Source: Paracidobacterium acidisoli (GTDB lineage: Bacteria; Acidobacteriota; Terriglobia; Terriglobales; Acidobacteriaceae). From it: 64,000 nt of DNA. The notes under the pieces were generated by a model. The model did not search any database. It was not told the DNA's origin and was given only the letters and a program-made list of their open reading frames with translations. Each line of letters starts with the position of its first letter. The stretch's first letter is position 1. Made by a program: the position numbers and the translations under genes. Positions 61,105 through 64,000 of this stretch are shown in pieces. The stretch covers positions 124,001-188,000 of the forward strand of contig NZ_QVQT02000001.1 in NCBI RefSeq assembly GCF_003428625.2. Reading direction: 5' to 3'.

Positions 61105-63306
61105 ATGAAAGCATTTTTCTCTTTTACTTCTGCGTCACGCCGCAGTTTTCTGCATATAGCTATCCCCGGCATAGCCATCGCAGCCGGATGCGTCCTTGCC
61201 GTGCATGCCGCCGCTCCCAAAAAGTCCTCTGATACTGCGAATGCCGACTGGGCTGCCTATGAAGGCAATGCGGACGGTAATCACTACACTCCGCTCTCGC
61301 AGATCAATCAGTCCAATGTTGACCAGTTAAAAGTGGCATGGACCTATGACATCGGAGCTTCTATCTCCACCGGCAATCCGCTCGTCGTCAAGGACGTCAT
61401 GTATGTCATCGGCAGAAACGGTTCTATCGCCGCGCTCGATGCCGCCAGCGGCAGGGAGATCTGGGTTTCCGAGCCCAAAATGGTGAGCCCCCGTCAGCGC
61501 GGTCTTGCCTATTGGGAGAGCACGGACCACACCAAAAAGCGCATCGTTTTCTTTCTTGCCAATCGCATTCGCCAGATCGACGCCAACACCGGCAAACTTG
61601 ACCCCGGCTATAACGTCGACCTGAAGCAGGGACTCGAGCGCGATCCCGAAACCATCTTCAACGTGCAGAACTCTTCTCCGCCGCGTGTCTGGCACGATAC
61701 GCTGCTCGTCGGCTCCAGCCCGGGTGAAGAGTACGGCTCACCTGTTGGGGATATCCGCGCCTATGACCTCAACACGGGCAGCCTCATCTGGCAGTTTCAC
61801 ACAATTCCCATGCCGGGCGAGCCGCATGCTGATGAATGGGGTCCCAACCCGCGAGCTTTCCATGGAGGAACCAACAACTGGTCTGAGGCTTCTGTCGACG
61901 AAAAGCGAGGCATTTTATATGCCGGCACCGGAGCACCTACCTATGATTTCTGGGGAGTCGATCGCCCCGGAGATAACCGCTATGCCGACAGCCTCCTTGC
62001 CATCGACATTCCGACAGGCAAACTCCTCTGGACCTTCCAGGATGTTCATCACGACCTCTGGGATTATGACCTTGCCTCCACGCCCGTTCTTTTTACCGCG
62101 AAGAGTCATGGCAAGGCAGTGGATGCAGTCGCGATCGCCGGCAAGACCGGCTTTCTCTTCGCCTTCGATCGCGTGACCGGCAAACCACTCTTTCCGATCG
62201 AGGAACGTCCCGTTCCACAGGGCGAGCACATGGAGGGCGAAAAGCTTTCGCCCACTCAGCCGTTTCCTGCCGTACTCAAGCCCTTCATCCGCCAGAACTA
62301 CACCGCGGCTGATATCGACCCTGCTATTCCCGAGCCTGAACGGTCGGAGATCATCAGGCGCTTCAACACCGTCCGTTGGGATGGCATGTTCACGCCACCG
62401 TCCACAAGACCTACACTTCAGACCGCCAGCTCCAACGGAGGAGCCAATTTCGGCATGACTGCGGCCGATCCTGTCCGAGGCCGCGTCTACGTCATCGGCT
62501 TCAACATCCCCGACGTCATCGAGCTCAAAAAATCCGTACCGAAGTTCGGCGCAGGCAACAACCCTATGGAGCGCGGCCGCTCGCTCTATCAGCAGAACTG
62601 CTCCATGTGTCACGGACCTGACCGGATGGGACACTCGCCCAACTACCCGTCACTCGTCGGCGTTGGCGCCCGCATGAACCAGGAAGAGCTGACCGACTTT
62701 ATCCACAATGGCAGGGCGCCCATGCCGGGCTTCCCCAACATCACCGGCCAGTCCATGACCGACCTGCTCACCTATGTGAACAATGGTTTCATGCCAAGCG
62801 ACGCGCCACCGCGCAAAGTCATGAAAGGCCTTGCAGAAGGCGAGCCTCGCTGGCGTACTGATTACGGCTACTGGTACTCCAAATCCACCGGTGATGGCGT
62901 CATGCGCCCACCGTGGACCGTGCTCACTGCCTACGACATGAATACCGGCCGGCAAATCTGGCAGGTGCCTGTCGATAGTGACCCCAATTATCCGGACAAG
63001 AGCATCAAGACCGGAACCGGCGATCTCACCAAGTTCGGCATCGTCATTACCGGCGGCAATCTGCTCTTCGTTCCTGAACCTCGCCTGCAGAAGCTGATGG
63101 CAGTCGATCCCGATACCGGTAAAACTGTCTGGGAGGGGAATCTGCCAGAGAAGGCTGTTGGTATTCCGGCGGCGTATTCCGTCGATGGCCGCGAATACAT
63201 CGCAGTTCCCGCAGCCAGCGGAGTTACTCCCAGAACCGCAAAGGGTGGGACAGCGCCTGAGGTCCACAACCAGTTTGTTGTCTTCGCTCTTCCTGAAAAG
63301 AAGTAA
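61105..63306 (+). CDS. PQQ-dependent dehydrogenase with built-in cytochrome c
   Basis: 733 aa from ATG 61105 (an upstream open stretch of 31 codons looks non-coding). Signal peptide 'FLHIAIPGIAIAAGCVLAVHA'. Beta-propeller with PQQ repeat strands ('TPLSQINQSNVDQLKVAWTY', 'LLWTFQDVHHDLWDYDL', 'AYDMNTGRQIWQVPVD'). A heme c motif 'CSMCH' (C499, C502, H503) with a Met in 'APMPGF' is inserted before the last propeller blades. Periplasmic oxidation of an alcohol or sugar with electrons passed to heme. Confidence 0.92.
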   Translation: MKAFFSFTSASRRSFLHIAIPGIAIAAGCVLAVHAAAPKKSSDTANADWAAYEGNADGNHYTPLSQINQSNVDQLKVAWTYDIGASISTGNPLVVKDVMYVIGRNGSIAALDAASGREIWVSEPKMVSPRQRGLAYWESTDHTKKRIVFFLANRIRQIDANTGKLDPGYNVDLKQGLERDPETIFNVQNSSPPRVWHDTLLVGSSPGEEYGSPVGDIRAYDLNTGSLIWQFHTIPMPGEPHADEWGPNPRAFHGGTNNWSEASVDEKRGILYAGTGAPTYDFWGVDRPGDNRYADSLLAIDIPTGKLLWTFQDVHHDLWDYDLASTPVLFTAKSHGKAVDAVAIAGKTGFLFAFDRVTGKPLFPIEERPVPQGEHMEGEKLSPTQPFPAVLKPFIRQNYTAADIDPAIPEPERSEIIRRFNTVRWDGMFTPPSTRPTLQTASSNGGANFGMTAADPVRGRVYVIGFNIPDVIELKKSVPKFGAGNNPMERGRSLYQQNCSMCHGPDRMGHSPNYPSLVGVGARMNQEELTDFIHNGRAPMPGFPNITGQSMTDLLTYVNNGFMPSDAPPRKVMKGLAEGEPRWRTDYGYWYSKSTGDGVMRPPWTVLTAYDMNTGRQIWQVPVDSDPNYPDKSIKTGTGDLTKFGIVITGGNLLFVPEPRLQKLMAVDPDTGKTVWEGNLPEKAVGIPAAYSVDGREYIAVPAASGVTPRTAKGGTAPEVHNQFVVFALPEKK

Positions 63307-63578
63307 CCCGTCCACCTTGAGCGCAGAAGGAGCCTGACACGCTTTCTTCTGCTGCTCGTTGCCTGCCACCATCTTCTGTCGCACTGGCTGGCTGCGTCAG
63401 CTTGGCTCCCGGCCTGTTCCTTCGCAGAGGAACAGCGCTGCTGATACTTTCAGTGGCACAATCCCCGAGAGCCTGCGCTCAAAAGTATGGCTCTTCCCTG
63501 CAACCGGGCAGGCTTTACGCGAATCTGAGCAGTGAAGGCTCTGCGGATAATTAACTCGCGAGACACCGGAACCGGCTA
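63307..63578. other. Intergenic region after the PQQ dehydrogenase
   Basis: No gene seen. Contains a perfect 8-bp hairpin CTGTTCCT/AGGAACAG at 63414-63435 without a T tract, which may end the transcript. Confidence 0.4.
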
Positions 63579-63998
63579 TTAAGCCTTGCGGTTTGCCTGC
63601 GCCCGGACGGTGGCGCCTCGCAGAACGCTGACGAGGTGTTCGATATCGATCGGATAACTCAGAAATGAGACCGCGCCAAGATCGGTAGCCTGTGATTTAG
63701 CCGCCTGCGTATCGTACGTGGCCGAATGGAAGACGACAGGGATCGATTCCGTCTCGGGATTTTCCTTGAGACGCTGACATATATCGAATCCCGTAGTGTC
63801 GGGGAGATGAATGTCCAGAAGAATAACGTCGGGCTGGCGAACCGATACCAGGCTCAGCGTTTCCGCGCCGGTATGGGCATGAATCACGTCGAAACCCGAT
63901 TCGTGAAGATGCCTGCCCAGCGAGTACTGATGGGTGTGATTGTCATCCACGAGAAGAACAAGGCTTCGATGCAAAGACTGCAAACCTGGAGTCTCCAT
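63579..63998 (-). CDS. Single-domain response regulator
   Basis: 139 aa. One receiver domain: acidic pair in 'LVLLVDDNHTHQ', phospho-acceptor Asp in 'DVILLDIHLPDTTGFDICQR', Thr/Ser at 'VVFHSATYD' and, in place of the usual 'KP', the pair 'YP' in 'FLSYPIDIEHL'. No output domain. The ATG lies 2 bp from the window end, so a longer N terminus beyond is possible. Confidence 0.9.
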   Translation of the reverse strand: METPGLQSLHRSLVLLVDDNHTHQYSLGRHLHESGFDVIHAHTGAETLSLVSVRQPDVILLDIHLPDTTGFDICQRLKENPETESIPVVFHSATYDTQAAKSQATDLGAVSFLSYPIDIEHLVSVLRGATVRAQANRKA

Positions 63999-64000
63999 AG

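Overview
The window looks like chromosome of an acidobacterium (Acidobacteriaceae/Terriglobia-like). The clues are three large MacB-like permeases of the 'acidobacterial duplicated orphan permease' (ADOP) type next to a PadR regulator, a DUF5107-TPR sugar-locus protein, and moderately GC-rich codon use. No database search was possible, so the taxonomy is inference.

Layout: (1) 1-8028 is chromosomal. It holds the end of a NodT-type outer-membrane efflux gene, then a sugar-utilisation locus: a LacI-like promoter/operator, a DUF5107-TPR protein, a sugar-porter MFS transporter, a previously unlisted C-terminal remnant of a GH97 glycosidase, and a LacI regulator. (2) About 8061-57251 is a roughly 49-kb integrative and conjugative element (ICE) lodged in a tRNA-Asp gene. 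A displaced 5' half of the tRNA lies at 8029-8060, next to the tyrosine integrase, and the complete tRNA-Asp(GUC) is rebuilt at 57220-57296. (3) 57297-64000 is chromosome again: M24 peptidase, a thioredoxin-like/MsrB/free-Met-sulfoxide reductase cluster, a CHY zinc-finger protein, a PQQ dehydrogenase with a heme domain, and a response regulator.

Inside the ICE the order is: integrase; HigB/HigA-type toxin-antitoxin pair and a truncated antitoxin; excisionase-like HTH protein; LysR regulator flanked by inverted repeats; a VirB/Trb type IV secretion operon (VirB2, B3, B4, B9, B10, B5, B6, B8, B11) interrupted on the opposite strand by a DUF1016 PDDEXK nuclease; Ssb, RepB-like primase, ribbon-helix-helix proteins, TraD/VirD4 coupling protein and MOBF relaxase-helicase; an accessory stretch (DUF5710, ATPase, DinB, membrane proteins, ChaN/TIKI-like protein, HD-GYP plus KH pair); a 5' fragment resembling a group II intron; ArdC-like antirestriction protein, DUF6908 protein and ParB. 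The main cargo at 41341-56047 is a complete envelope export system: three ADOP permeases, S41 protease and PadR on one strand, and TPR protein, membrane-fusion protein, ABC ATPase and TolC-type channel divergently on the other, joined by a well-formed bidirectional promoter region.

The most interesting points are the 5'-half tRNA integration architecture, the self-contained ADOP export cargo with candidate CTAG-palindrome operators, the nuclease gene antisense inside the T4SS operon, phased 10-bp repeats ahead of the mobilisation genes (oriT candidate), and the inverted repeats bracketing the LysR gene.
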